A DNA stretch of 29,988 nucleotides from a virus, in the IMG/VR virus record IMGVR_UViG_3300020204_000253, positions 1-29,988 of that record. One strand, given 5' to 3'. Both the position numbers and the translations under genes were made by a program. The notes beneath the pieces are model-generated. The model was not told the origin of the DNA. It did no database searches and saw only the letters and a list, made by a program, of their open reading frames with translations. Positions 1-6,655 of the stretch are shown here, in pieces (position 1 is the first letter of the stretch; each line of letters begins with the position of its first letter).

Positions 1-501
1 TCCTACACCAGTGGCTCCAGTAAACCCAGTAGATCCATCGAATCCAGTAGACCCAGTAAATCCAGTGGCTCCTACACCAGTGGCTCCAGTAAACCCAGTA
101 GATCCATCGAATCCAGTAGACCCAGTAAACCCAGTGGCTCCAAATAAGCCAGTAGCTCCTACACCAGTTGCTCCAGTAAACCCAGTTGCTCCAGTAAACC
201 CAGTTGCTCCAAATAAGCCAGTAGCTCCTACACCAGTTGCTCCTACACCAGTAGCTCCAGCAAATCCAGTAGCTCCAGTAAATCCAGTAAACCCAGTGGC
301 CCCTACACCAGTTGCTCCTACACCAGTTGCTCCAATAAATCCAGTGGATCCAGTAAACCCAGTGGCCCCTACACCAGTTGCTCCTACACCTGTTGCTCCA
401 GCAAAACCAGTCGACCCTTGTTTACCTGAAACTGTAGAAGTAAGGTCTGAAACTTTTACGACTGGTTTTTGTGTATTTACTGTTACTTTGATGTCTGACA
501 T
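1..501 (-). CDS. Collagen-like Gly-X-Y repeat protein, virion-associated (3' part beyond window)
   Basis: The minus strand is open from an ATG at 501 to the window edge (167 codons, no stop), so the C-terminus is missing. About 28 ordinary N-terminal residues ([15 protein letters not shown]...) are followed by uninterrupted Gly-X-Y triplets built from GATG, GSTG, GFTG, GVG and GFDG units. A Shine-Dalgarno-like AAAGGG lies about 6 nt before the ATG. Collagen-like triplets are known in phage fibres and head decorations, where they form trimeric triple helices. The gene is the last visible member of the late neck/tail block, so a fibre or appendage role is inferred. The plus-strand Pro-Val-Asn reading frame here is only its complement. 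Confidence 0.8.
   Translation of the reverse strand, partial: MSDIKVTVNTQKPVVKVSDLTSTVSGKQGSTGFAGATGVGATGVGATGFTGSTGFIGATGVGATGVGATGFTGFTGATGFAGATGVGATGVGATGLFGATGFTGATGFTGATGVGATGLFGATGFTGSTGFDGSTGFTGATGVGATGFTGSTGFDGSTGFTGATGVG
2..139 (-). repeat. Tandem 69-nt direct repeat inside the collagen-like gene
   Basis: Positions 2-70 and 71-139 are two copies of a 69-nt unit (23 codons) that differ at one base. Shorter 9-18-nt sub-repeats (CCAGTGGCTCC, CCAGTTGCTCC and similar) continue to about 415. The repeat length keeps the triplet frame, so copy number could change without breaking the protein. Confidence 0.9.
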
Positions 502-526
502 TTAACGCCCTTTGTTAGATTTCCTT

Positions 527-958
527 TTAGCGCAGCCTTAAAAAGCTGGTTGCACCGACATTAAAATTCATTCCATCATAACCAGTTGCCCCTGCGATTA
601 TTCCAGTCGCTCCTTCATATATAGCAGCAGAAGGGTTTACTATAACAATTCCTTCTAGAACTCTTTTTAGAATATTATTTTCAGAATCGAAAATTTGAAC
701 ATCATAAAAGTATCTACCAGGTTTAATGTTAGAAGTATATTGATATGTTTGCTGCAATCTAATATTCCCGTTGGCGGCAGGGGCAACAATTGAACAAGTT
801 ATATCGTATATTTCACTTTGACTGTAAAGAGAACTCCGCATCTTAGCTGAAGCTGTGTATTCAGTGAGGTCGATTGGATTGTTCGATGCGTCGTTTAATG
901 TGATTGTTACATCAAAGTTTGCACCCTTTTCGATTGTTAGATTAGTAATCCCAGCCAT
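527..958 (-). CDS. Small virion-like beta-rich protein, unknown exact role
   Basis: A 143-aa product starting MAGITNLTIEKGANFDVTITL. The pattern (short N-terminus, alternating beta strands, NPIDLTEYTASAKMRSS) resembles small immunoglobulin-like tail or baseplate proteins common in large phages; this is similarity of pattern, not a proven family. The C-terminal half contains two GATG tetrapeptides (EGATGIIAGATGYDG) and a third partial one, like several other virion genes in this window. It lies between gp15 and the collagen-like gene on the same strand, with gaps of 9 and 25 nt, so it is probably co-transcribed with them as a late gene. Confidence 0.65.
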   Translation of the reverse strand: MAGITNLTIEKGANFDVTITLNDASNNPIDLTEYTASAKMRSSLYSQSEIYDITCSIVAPAANGNIRLQQTYQYTSNIKPGRYFYDVQIFDSENNILKRVLEGIVIVNPSAAIYEGATGIIAGATGYDGMNFNVGATSFLRLR

Positions 959-967
959 ATAGCTTAT

Positions 968-1984
968 TTAGTTTCCTTCCGTTATAGTCGTGATAATATC
1001 ATACTGTTCGTTTTTATTAGCAGTAAGAGGATCGACTACTATATTAACTGTAGCTAGTACCTGTTCGTTATTAAAGTTAATAAAGTTAACATCAATATCC
1101 TTAATAACACCAGCGGAATCTTTAACAGGAGGATAGACCCAACCAGCAGCTGTAAAATTTAAAGTCCACGTAATAATTCTATCGTCTGCTACGTCCCCTT
1201 GATATTGATCCTCAGACGTGATAGAAGTCAAAGAAATCGGAACGTCCCTCTTTACTCCGTGGGCTGGGATATCGTTCATAGTAACTGTATAGAACGGGGT
1301 AAAGTAAGGTACGATTTGTTCGATAATCTGAAGACCGTCGTCAATATACTTAACAAAGGCATAAAGAGTAAAGTCAAAATTATAAGGAATAGGGTTATAT
1401 TGATAAGAAAACGGAGACTTAAGCGTTACGGTTCCTGTACCAACAGAAGCAAGAGTAATTTTTGAACCTTCATTAGCAGCAGCTGCAGTAGCTGCTACAG
1501 AAATAGTATTGTTGTCTACTTTAATTGCGTAATAACTTACTCCACTAGTTAAACCTCCGATAACAGTTCCGCTAGGAACATAAACAAACGATCTACCAGT
1601 TGATAACCCATGATTATTGATAGTTATAGTGCTGTTCGTGGTGTTAACAGCTGCAGGCAAAAACGTGATATTAGGAAGAGCTGGATAAACTACTTTATTC
1701 AGTGTGTTTGTTTTTCTTGTAGGATCATAAGAAATACCTGTTAATTCAAAGGCCAACCTTGGAACAACGACTTTGATATCTGTACTGTTATTTTGTATCT
1801 GAGAATTTCTCTGCTGCAACATAATAACAGTTTTGTCACCAGGAGCATATGACAAAGGAACCTTGATAAGGCTTTGCTGTTTACCTGTATTGTCGTATCT
1901 CTGGACATAGATCTCGTTAAACAACGCTCCGAAAGAAGCTGTTAGATTACGAATAGAAGAAAAGTAAAACGGTCTTTTGTTCAT
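968..1984 (-). CDS. 15: gp15-like proximal tail sheath stabiliser / tail completion protein, with inserted domain
   Basis: A 338-aa protein. The ATG at 1984 overlaps the gp14 stop (TAATG), which is preferred over an in-frame start at 2017. Residues 11-100 (IRNLTASFGALFNEI, IKVPLSYAP, PRLAFELTGISYDPTRKTNTLNK) and from 195 on (YNPIPYNFDFTLYAFVKYIDDGLQIIEQIVPYF...WTLNFTAAGWVYPPV) match T4 gp15 in order and wording. Gp15 caps the sheath at the head-proximal end and joins tail to neck. Between them, about residues 103-190 form an extra beta module (INNHGLSTG, IGGLTSG, YYAIKVDNNTI) absent from T4 gp15, which is 272 aa long. Gene order gp13-gp14-gp15 supports the call. Confidence 0.9.
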   Translation of the reverse strand: MNKRPFYFSSIRNLTASFGALFNEIYVQRYDNTGKQQSLIKVPLSYAPGDKTVIMLQQRNSQIQNNSTDIKVVVPRLAFELTGISYDPTRKTNTLNKVVYPALPNITFLPAAVNTTNSTITINNHGLSTGRSFVYVPSGTVIGGLTSGVSYYAIKVDNNTISVAATAAAANEGSKITLASVGTGTVTLKSPFSYQYNPIPYNFDFTLYAFVKYIDDGLQIIEQIVPYFTPFYTVTMNDIPAHGVKRDVPISLTSITSEDQYQGDVADDRIITWTLNFTAAGWVYPPVKDSAGVIKDIDVNFINFNNEQVLATVNIVVDPLTANKNEQYDIITTITEGN

Positions 1985-2619
1985 TATAATTTCCCGAATG
2001 GATTGTTTTCCGACCAATCCTCGTTTGCATTAGCTATTTCTTCAATAGGTTTGTTCTTAGTAAAAGGATCACCTATTCCTGTTGCGCCGTTGTTGTAATA
2101 TTCTTGCTTCACTGAATTAACATCTAACTGACCAACATCAAGATCTTCATTTGAATATTTAAAGGCTTCACAAGCAAGTACAAAGTACTGACGAGAACCT
2201 AGAGGATAGAGAGGATTTTTGTCTTCTATAAACTTAATTTCGAATAGTGAGTTAGAAGTTGGATAATAGATCAGGTCTCCTTCGGTTGGCGCGGTCTTGC
2301 CGATATACTGTTGAAACTTTTCTCTTGAACAAATCAAACGTAGCTGGTAATTTAATTGAAAACCGAAGTTTGTTATCTGCGGCCCGATACCGAAAAACGC
2401 ATCATAGTTCTCGATCAACATTTCAATTTTGTAGTTCTTTGTAAACGAAGAGAGAGTGTCCTCTTGAAACAAATCATCTAGCTTAACTAAATTACGAGGA
2501 ATGTAAACAAAGTCTGCGCCTGCCATCTGAATCGCTTCATTGGCGATACTCTGGAGTAGATTCTGTTCCGAAGAAGAACCGATACCTCTGCCTGATTGAA
2601 AGTATTTGTTAGTTGGCAT
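1984..2619 (-). CDS. 14: gp14-like neck protein
   Basis: A 211-aa protein (MPTNKYFQSGRGIGSSSEQNLLQSI...). T4 gp14 is 256 aa and forms the neck gateway with gp13, to which gp15 and the tail bind. The N-terminal segment through DFVYIPRNLVKLDDLFQEDTLSSFTKNYKIEMLIENYDAFFG is the typical conserved part of the family. The C-terminus has NNGATGIGDPF, a GATG motif shared with other virion genes here. It starts 3 nt after gp13 ends and overlaps the gp15 start by one base, so the three are translationally linked in one late operon. Confidence 0.9.
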   Translation of the reverse strand: MPTNKYFQSGRGIGSSSEQNLLQSIANEAIQMAGADFVYIPRNLVKLDDLFQEDTLSSFTKNYKIEMLIENYDAFFGIGPQITNFGFQLNYQLRLICSREKFQQYIGKTAPTEGDLIYYPTSNSLFEIKFIEDKNPLYPLGSRQYFVLACEAFKYSNEDLDVGQLDVNSVKQEYYNNGATGIGDPFTKNKPIEEIANANEDWSENNPFGKL

Positions 2620-2622
2620 ATT

Positions 2623-3381
2623 TTAACCCAAGATAAAATCGCTTGGAAGCTGTAGATCATTGTACAGTTGCTGTTCCAACTGTTCGATTTCAGTTTCGGC
2701 TTCAGAATAAATCTGTTCTCCGTTTAGAGTAATCCCGCCTGGAAGATTTACGTTACCAAACTTTTTAAGGTTACCGCCCCATTGTTTTTTAATAAGAGCA
2801 GTTGAATAACCTTTAAGAAACGAATCGTCCCACATCTCAGGGTACAACTCAGGTTCTAATCTAACATATACCTTAAACATTAGAGCAACAGATTTCTTCT
2901 TGATTATATCAAGTGATTCTGTAAAGTAGATTCTGTTTGTTTTACGATTAAAGTGAAACGACTTTACAGGAGACATCTGTTGTTGAATAGTTTCGGTATA
3001 GCCACGGAGAGCATTATAATATTGAAGATTACCAGTAGCTATACCTGGAGTTACATAGAAATCATTTAAGAAAAATTGATACTGTGCAGAGAAAAGATCG
3101 GTACCAGAAAGAAAGGCTGACGCAACGAAAGGATAGACCTTAACAACAGAGAAAATCATATCTGGTAATTGAATATATCCGTTTGCTACATCGGAATCCT
3201 GTAATTGCACGAAAAGATAACGTTCTTCTGTACCATCAAAATGATAGTCGTAAAACTTGTCTAGAGCGTCATCGATACGCTCCATGACTTGTTCCCTGTC
3301 AACGTTTATTTCGATAACTGGATGCCCAAGCCTTCTCAGGCAATATTCAGCTAACTCTTCTTTTGATCTTGGTCTAGCCAT
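2623..3381 (-). CDS. 13: gp13-like neck protein
   Basis: A 252-aa product. The N-terminus MARPRSKEELAEYCLRRLG followed by PVIEINVD and ALDKFYDYHFDG is the hallmark of T4-type gp13 (309 aa in T4), the neck protein that binds the portal vertex after packaging. The start is fixed by a GAGGA ribosome binding site about 6 nt upstream, and a perfect late promoter lies just before that. It is first in the order 13-14-15-(527-958)-collagen-like gene. Confidence 0.9.
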   Translation of the reverse strand: MARPRSKEELAEYCLRRLGHPVIEINVDREQVMERIDDALDKFYDYHFDGTEERYLFVQLQDSDVANGYIQLPDMIFSVVKVYPFVASAFLSGTDLFSAQYQFFLNDFYVTPGIATGNLQYYNALRGYTETIQQQMSPVKSFHFNRKTNRIYFTESLDIIKKKSVALMFKVYVRLEPELYPEMWDDSFLKGYSTALIKKQWGGNLKKFGNVNLPGGITLNGEQIYSEAETEIEQLEQQLYNDLQLPSDFILG

Positions 3382-3397
3382 TAGTATTCCTCTAAAC

Positions 3398-3405
3398 TAT
3401 TTATA
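3398..3405 (-). promoter_or_regulatory. T4-type late promoter upstream of gp13
   Basis: The minus strand reads TATAAATAGTTT, matching the T4 late consensus recognised by the phage gp55 sigma factor. With the usual spacing, transcription would start near 3392, leaving an 11-nt leader that carries GAGGA before the gp13 ATG at 3381. Confidence 0.85.
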
Positions 3406-3428
3406 AAGAATAAATGGCTAGATCGCCA

Positions 3429-3791
3429 TTACCCTAAATCTACAAACGGTTCTAATTGTGCTGCTTGAGTTGGTGTTAGAGTCAGAGTTTGTAGTTCTTG
3501 TAGAGTTAACTTCTTAAATACAAAATCTATAGATTCTGACAACAGAGGTTCGAGTTCTTCCTTAAACTTTTCTAGGTTTTCTTCTTTAACCTTGGAGATG
3601 CTCTTCTCTTTGTTTTCCTCGCCATACTTTACAACAAGATTATTTCTTTTTTGTTCAAATTTGTTTAACTCTTCGCCAGCTACTCGTAGAAACTTAGCTA
3701 GTCGAAAAGCCACTAAACTCGGAAGTTTTTCCTTAGAAAGAACAACAAAGATTTCTTCTGCAGCCTTTAATTGACCAATAGTAAATGTCAT
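3429..3791 (-). CDS. Hypothetical helical protein of the late block
   Basis: A 120-aa, strongly helical, charged protein (MTFTIGQLKAAEEIFVVLSKEKLPSLVAFRLAKFLRVAGEELNKFEQKRNNLVVKYGEE...). Residues about 45-90 look like a coiled coil, and the C-terminus is TLTPTQAAQLEPFVDLG. Similar short helical proteins occur near tail genes of other phages (the DUF1617-type pattern), but I cannot assign the family. It has AAGGA before the ATG and a late promoter about 70 nt upstream, so it is probably expressed late and may be structural or an assembly factor. Confidence 0.65.
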   Translation of the reverse strand: MTFTIGQLKAAEEIFVVLSKEKLPSLVAFRLAKFLRVAGEELNKFEQKRNNLVVKYGEENKEKSISKVKEENLEKFKEELEPLLSESIDFVFKKLTLQELQTLTLTPTQAAQLEPFVDLG

Positions 3792-3859
3792 AATAATTTA
3801 TTCCTTTTCGTAATTACGAGATATAATATATATTATGAGGGGTGGAAACCACTCGAAAC

Positions 3860-3867
3860 TATTTATA
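3860..3867 (-). promoter_or_regulatory. T4-type late promoter upstream of the 120-aa gene
   Basis: The minus strand reads TATAAATAGTTTC, identical through TATAAATAGTTT to the gp13 late promoter. It reads leftward into the gene starting at 3791 with a leader of about 63 nt. It lies only a few bases upstream of the divergent hydrolase start, so it overlaps that gene's untranslated region. Confidence 0.8.
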
Positions 3868-3876
3868 GGAGCCGAA

Positions 3877-4314
3877 ATGAGAACAATCAAAATCTTGTTG
3901 ATGATTTTGTTATCCCCTTGTATCGGGATCGCAAGATCAAATAAACAAGATCTAACATGTTTGACACAGGCAGTCTATTTTGAAGCAAGAGGAGAATCTT
4001 ATGAAGGTAGATTGGCTGTAGCAAATGTTGTTATGAATCGTTACAATACAGGACGCTATAAATCTGTGTGCGATGTAACTGCTGAAAAAAGTCAATTTTC
4101 TTGGTGGAATAACAGAAGAAGAAAGATTTCAGAGAAGGCTAAATGGGAGGAAGCTTTTTTAATTTCCGAGTCCGTGTATTATGGTCTAACAAAGGACAAT
4201 ACAAACGGAGCAACATTTTTTCACGAAAAAAAGATTAGACCAAGATGGAGTAAGAAACTAACAAGAGTAGGAGTTATCGGAAGTCATGTATTTTACAGTT
4301 TAGCAAAGTTATAA
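3877..4314 (+). CDS. Exported SleB/CwlJ-type cell wall hydrolase (probable endolysin)
   Basis: A 145-aa protein. Residues 1-20 (MRTIKILLMILLSPCIGIAR) form a signal peptide or signal anchor. Then comes the Hydrolase_2 (SleB/CwlJ) core: CLTQAVYFEARGES (residues 28-41, catalytic Glu candidate E36), LAVANVVMNR, QFSWW, NGATFFHEKKIRPRW and IGSHVFY. These enzymes cleave peptidoglycan, and the export signal suggests a secreted lysis enzyme that would not need a classical holin for release. The start at 3877 has AGGAG 5 nt upstream and puts the signal peptide at the N-terminus. An upstream in-frame ATG at 3835 would bury it. A TATAAT at 3822-3827 may be its -10 box, but no good -35 is seen. Confidence 0.85.
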   Translation: MRTIKILLMILLSPCIGIARSNKQDLTCLTQAVYFEARGESYEGRLAVANVVMNRYNTGRYKSVCDVTAEKSQFSWWNNRRRKISEKAKWEEAFLISESVYYGLTKDNTNGATFFHEKKIRPRWSKKLTRVGVIGSHVFYSLAKL

Positions 4315-4361
4315 CTAAACTAATATAACTTTTTTTGCGACATACTTATTGTAACGTGTAA

Positions 4362-4413
4362 AAGGTCCGAAGTAAAGAAATAAATTATAAAAATATTTCT
4401 TTGCTTTGGACTT
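4362..4413 (+). promoter_or_regulatory. 20-bp stem-loop between hydrolase and primase genes
   Basis: Positions 4362-4382 pair with 4394-4413 over 20 bp with one bulged G (4365) and an 11-nt AT-rich loop. Two pairs are G-U wobbles valid in the plus-strand RNA. No U-tract follows, so it is not a classical intrinsic terminator. Its 3' arm contains the -35 box of the primase promoter. Confidence 0.75.
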
Positions 4414-4429
4414 ACTTTGGAGGTATACT
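4401..4429 (+). promoter_or_regulatory. Sigma70-like promoter for the primase operon
   Basis: TTGCTT (4401-4406), 17-nt spacer ending in GGAGG, TATACT (4424-4429). The expected start of transcription (about 4436) coincides with the GTG start codon of the primase, so the message may be leaderless. Box quality is good, but transcription is not shown. Confidence 0.65.
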
Positions 4430-4435
4430 ATAAAA

Positions 4436-5431
4436 GTGAGCCTTTATATCGATGTCAAGTATTTAAATCTGTCGTCTTCTAATCTATCCCTTTTTAAGAA
4501 AAAAGGAGAAGCTCTTTGGAACTTCAGGTGTCCCTTTTGCGGCGATTCTGAAAAAAAGAAATCAAAGGCAAGAGGTTACATTTACAAGAAGGCAAACGAC
4601 TTATATTACAGGTGTCATAACTGTGGCTATGGAACAACGTTTTCTAAGTTCCTTGAAAAAATTGACCCAGTACTTAAAAGGGAATATGTAAAAGAACGAT
4701 TCTTAAACGGAGAAACTGGAAAGCACAACTACAAGAAACCAGTTCTGTTCGCTCCCCCGAAGTTCCAGAACAAAGTAAAGATCAACCTGCAATCTATAGA
4801 AGACTTACAAGAAGATCACTGGGCAAGGAAGTACGTTCGTGACAGGTATATTCCTGATAGTCATTATCGCAACCTGTACTTTGCCCCAGACTTCAAGAAG
4901 TTTGTAGAAGAAATGGGTTCACCAAAGTTTGCAGACCTTAAAGAAGATGATCCGAGATTAGTGATTCCTTTCTACGACGAAGAAGGAAATTTATTCGCCT
5001 TTCAAGGAAGAGCTCTTAAGGACTCAAAGGTTCGCTATATCTCTATCAAGCTAAATACTGATGCGCCGTTAATTTATGGTTTAGATCGTGTGAACAAGGA
5101 TGCTCCTGTCTACGTTGTTGAAGGTCCGCTGGATTCCCTATTTTTAAAGAACTCCATTGCTGCTGCTGGATCTGACCTTTCAAGAGTACTCTCGACTATC
5201 CCTAATCCAATCTTTGTCTTTGATAACGAACCAAGAAACAAAGAGATCTGCAAAACGATGGCAAAGCTGTTGTCGTCTGGTAAGAAGTTCGTTATTTGGC
5301 CTAATAGTTTGCTAGAAAAAGACATCAACGACATGGCTCTTTCTGGTCGTAATTATGAAAAGGTGATTCAAGAAAACACCTTTGAAGGTATTGAAGCTTG
5401 TGCAAAATTTGCTTTTTGGAGAAAAGTATGA
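4436..5431 (+). CDS. 61: T4 gp61-type DNA primase
   Basis: A 331-aa protein from a GTG at 4436 (T4 gp61 is 342 aa). An N-terminal zinc ribbon has CPFCGD (residues 32-37) and CHNCG (60-64). The Toprim domain has VYVVEGPLDS (E229 and D233 as metal-ligand acidic residues), FVFDNE and KDINDMAL. Gp61 makes RNA primers for lagging-strand synthesis with the gp41 helicase, which is not in this window. Start choice is uncertain: GGAGG is 12 nt upstream, long for a ribosome binding site, while the promoter would begin transcription at the GTG. The gene overlaps the next small gene by ATGA. Confidence 0.9.
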   Translation: MSLYIDVKYLNLSSSNLSLFKKKGEALWNFRCPFCGDSEKKKSKARGYIYKKANDLYYRCHNCGYGTTFSKFLEKIDPVLKREYVKERFLNGETGKHNYKKPVLFAPPKFQNKVKINLQSIEDLQEDHWARKYVRDRYIPDSHYRNLYFAPDFKKFVEEMGSPKFADLKEDDPRLVIPFYDEEGNLFAFQGRALKDSKVRYISIKLNTDAPLIYGLDRVNKDAPVYVVEGPLDSLFLKNSIAAAGSDLSRVLSTIPNPIFVFDNEPRNKEICKTMAKLLSSGKKFVIWPNSLLEKDINDMALSGRNYEKVIQENTFEGIEACAKFAFWRKV

Positions 5432-5538
5432 TTGGTCAGATTTTTAATGACGTTTATATCTTGATTAAATTTTTTCTGATTGTGGTTGCTATCTTGGTTG
5501 TGTTAGGAGCAGCGTTTATTCAATTGTTTGGACTATAA
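5428..5538 (+). CDS. 36-aa single-pass membrane protein
   Basis: ATG at 5428 overlaps the primase stop (ATGA). The product MIGQIFNDVYILIKFF continues into a hydrophobic stretch (about residues 14-33) and ends QLFGL. It is essentially one transmembrane helix with a short polar N-terminus. No function is recognisable. Tight coupling to the primase gene and the conserved-looking overlap support a real gene. Confidence 0.55.
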   Translation: MIGQIFNDVYILIKFFLIVVAILVVLGAAFIQLFGL

Positions 5539-5565
5539 AATATTTTGTAAAAAGAAGGATTAAAT

Positions 5566-5925
5566 ATGTATACATATAGAGCTACTGTGCTGAGAGTCAT
5601 AGACGGAGACACGATTGAATGTGAAATTGATCTAGGGTTTCATATCCAGCTCACACGCCGTGTTCGCCTAGCAAAGATCAATGCACCTGAGATGAATTCA
5701 AAAGACACACAAGAACGTATTGCTGCGTTTCAGGCTACCGATTTCTTGAGGAAAAATATTGAAGGTAAAGTTATTGCTATCAAAACTGAGTTAGATAAAT
5801 CGGATAAGTACGGTAGAATTCTCGGCTACATCTTTGGAGACAAAGATGAACAACTTTTTCCGTGGGTTAGTTCGTTTAACGCCAGAATGATCAAGGAAGG
5901 ATACGCTGTAGAATACAAAAGATAA
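5566..5925 (+). CDS. Staphylococcal nuclease-like (SNase/thermonuclease) protein
   Basis: A 119-aa minimal SNase domain (OB-fold). It has VIDGDTIECEID (residues 11-22, Ca-binding aspartates), RVRLAKINAPE with R34 and E42 matching catalytic Arg35/Glu43 of staphylococcal nuclease, and DKYGRILGYIF with R84 matching Arg87. All catalytic positions are present, so an active nuclease is likely. There is no signal peptide, so it acts inside the cell, perhaps in host DNA breakdown or repair. It has AAGAAGGA about 7 nt before the ATG. The next gene, thyX, starts 1 nt after the stop. Confidence 0.88.
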   Translation: MYTYRATVLRVIDGDTIECEIDLGFHIQLTRRVRLAKINAPEMNSKDTQERIAAFQATDFLRKNIEGKVIAIKTELDKSDKYGRILGYIFGDKDEQLFPWVSSFNARMIKEGYAVEYKR

Positions 5926-5926
5926 T

Positions 5927-6655
5927 ATGGCATCGTATAAAAAGTATGAAGACATTTTGAAGATCGAACTGGTGTCGCATAGCACTTCACCAGCTCCAGA
6001 GAAGTATGGTAAGGATTTAAAAGAACTAATTACCTTCTGTGCACGAGTCTCAAATCCTTCTAACCAGTCAAATATGGATACGGCTGACAAGCTAATTAAG
6101 TATCTTCTTAAGCACAAACACTTCTCGCCTTTTGAAATGGTAAATGTCTGCCTAGAGATTACTTCTACCAGAGACATCATTCGACAGATTCTTCGTCATC
6201 GTTCTTTTACATTTCAAGAATTTTCACAACGATATGCTGATCCAGTGCAGGAGCTAGACTTCTGTATTCGAGAGTGTCGGTTCCAAGATACAAAGAATCG
6301 GCAGAACTCTATCTCTATAAATGCCGCGCTACAAAATGATCAAGATTATTTTGAGCGTAATCGCATCAGTTCAATCTTCTATAATTTACAACATGAACAT
6401 ATTCAAAAATGCAAAGAAGATTATTCGTTTCTAGTGTCACATGGTGTGGCCAAAGAACAAGCCAGAGCTATTCTTCCTGAAGGCAACACAATCTCTCGTT
6501 GCTACATGAGCGGAACTCTCAGGTCTTGGCTTCACTATATAGAAGTTAGAGAGAAAAACGGTACACAAAAAGAACATATGATGATTGCTCGTGAATGCGC
6601 AAAGGTTATCTCAAAGTTATTCCCACCGATCATCGATTTACAGGAGAACATTTAA
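5927..6655 (+). CDS. thyX: Flavin-dependent thymidylate synthase ThyX
   Basis: A 242-aa protein with the ThyX signature RHRSFTFQEFSQR at residues 90-102 (RHRx7S) and the usual FSPFEMVNVCLEI and LPEGNTISRCYMSGTLRSWLHYI segments. ThyX makes dTMP from dUMP using FAD, NADPH and methylene-tetrahydrofolate and is unrelated to T4 Td (ThyA type). It is translated directly after the SNase gene (1-nt gap), and its stop overlaps the nrdJ start (TAATG), so dTMP synthesis and ribonucleotide reduction are coupled in one operon. Confidence 0.95.
   Translation: MASYKKYEDILKIELVSHSTSPAPEKYGKDLKELITFCARVSNPSNQSNMDTADKLIKYLLKHKHFSPFEMVNVCLEITSTRDIIRQILRHRSFTFQEFSQRYADPVQELDFCIRECRFQDTKNRQNSISINAALQNDQDYFERNRISSIFYNLQHEHIQKCKEDYSFLVSHGVAKEQARAILPEGNTISRCYMSGTLRSWLHYIEVREKNGTQKEHMMIARECAKVISKLFPPIIDLQENI

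Noticed and set aside
1-420. CRISPR-like appearance of repeated short units
   Set aside because: Units are of 9-69 nt, contiguous and in codon phase, with no unique spacers; they encode collagen-like triplets.
11-505. Plus-strand Pro-Val-Asn repeat reading frame
   Set aside because: It is the complement of the collagen-like Gly-X-Y gene on the minus strand, which has a start and ribosome binding site and matches the strand of the adjacent late genes.
1985-2017. Longer gp15 start at 2017
   Set aside because: Overlaps gp14; the TAATG overlap at 1984 is the pattern used repeatedly here and gives the family N-terminus.
3835-3876. Earlier ATG for the cell wall hydrolase, 8 nt after a TATAAT
   Set aside because: It would place 14 polar residues before the signal peptide, and no -35 is seen; the ATG at 3877 has AGGAG at good spacing.
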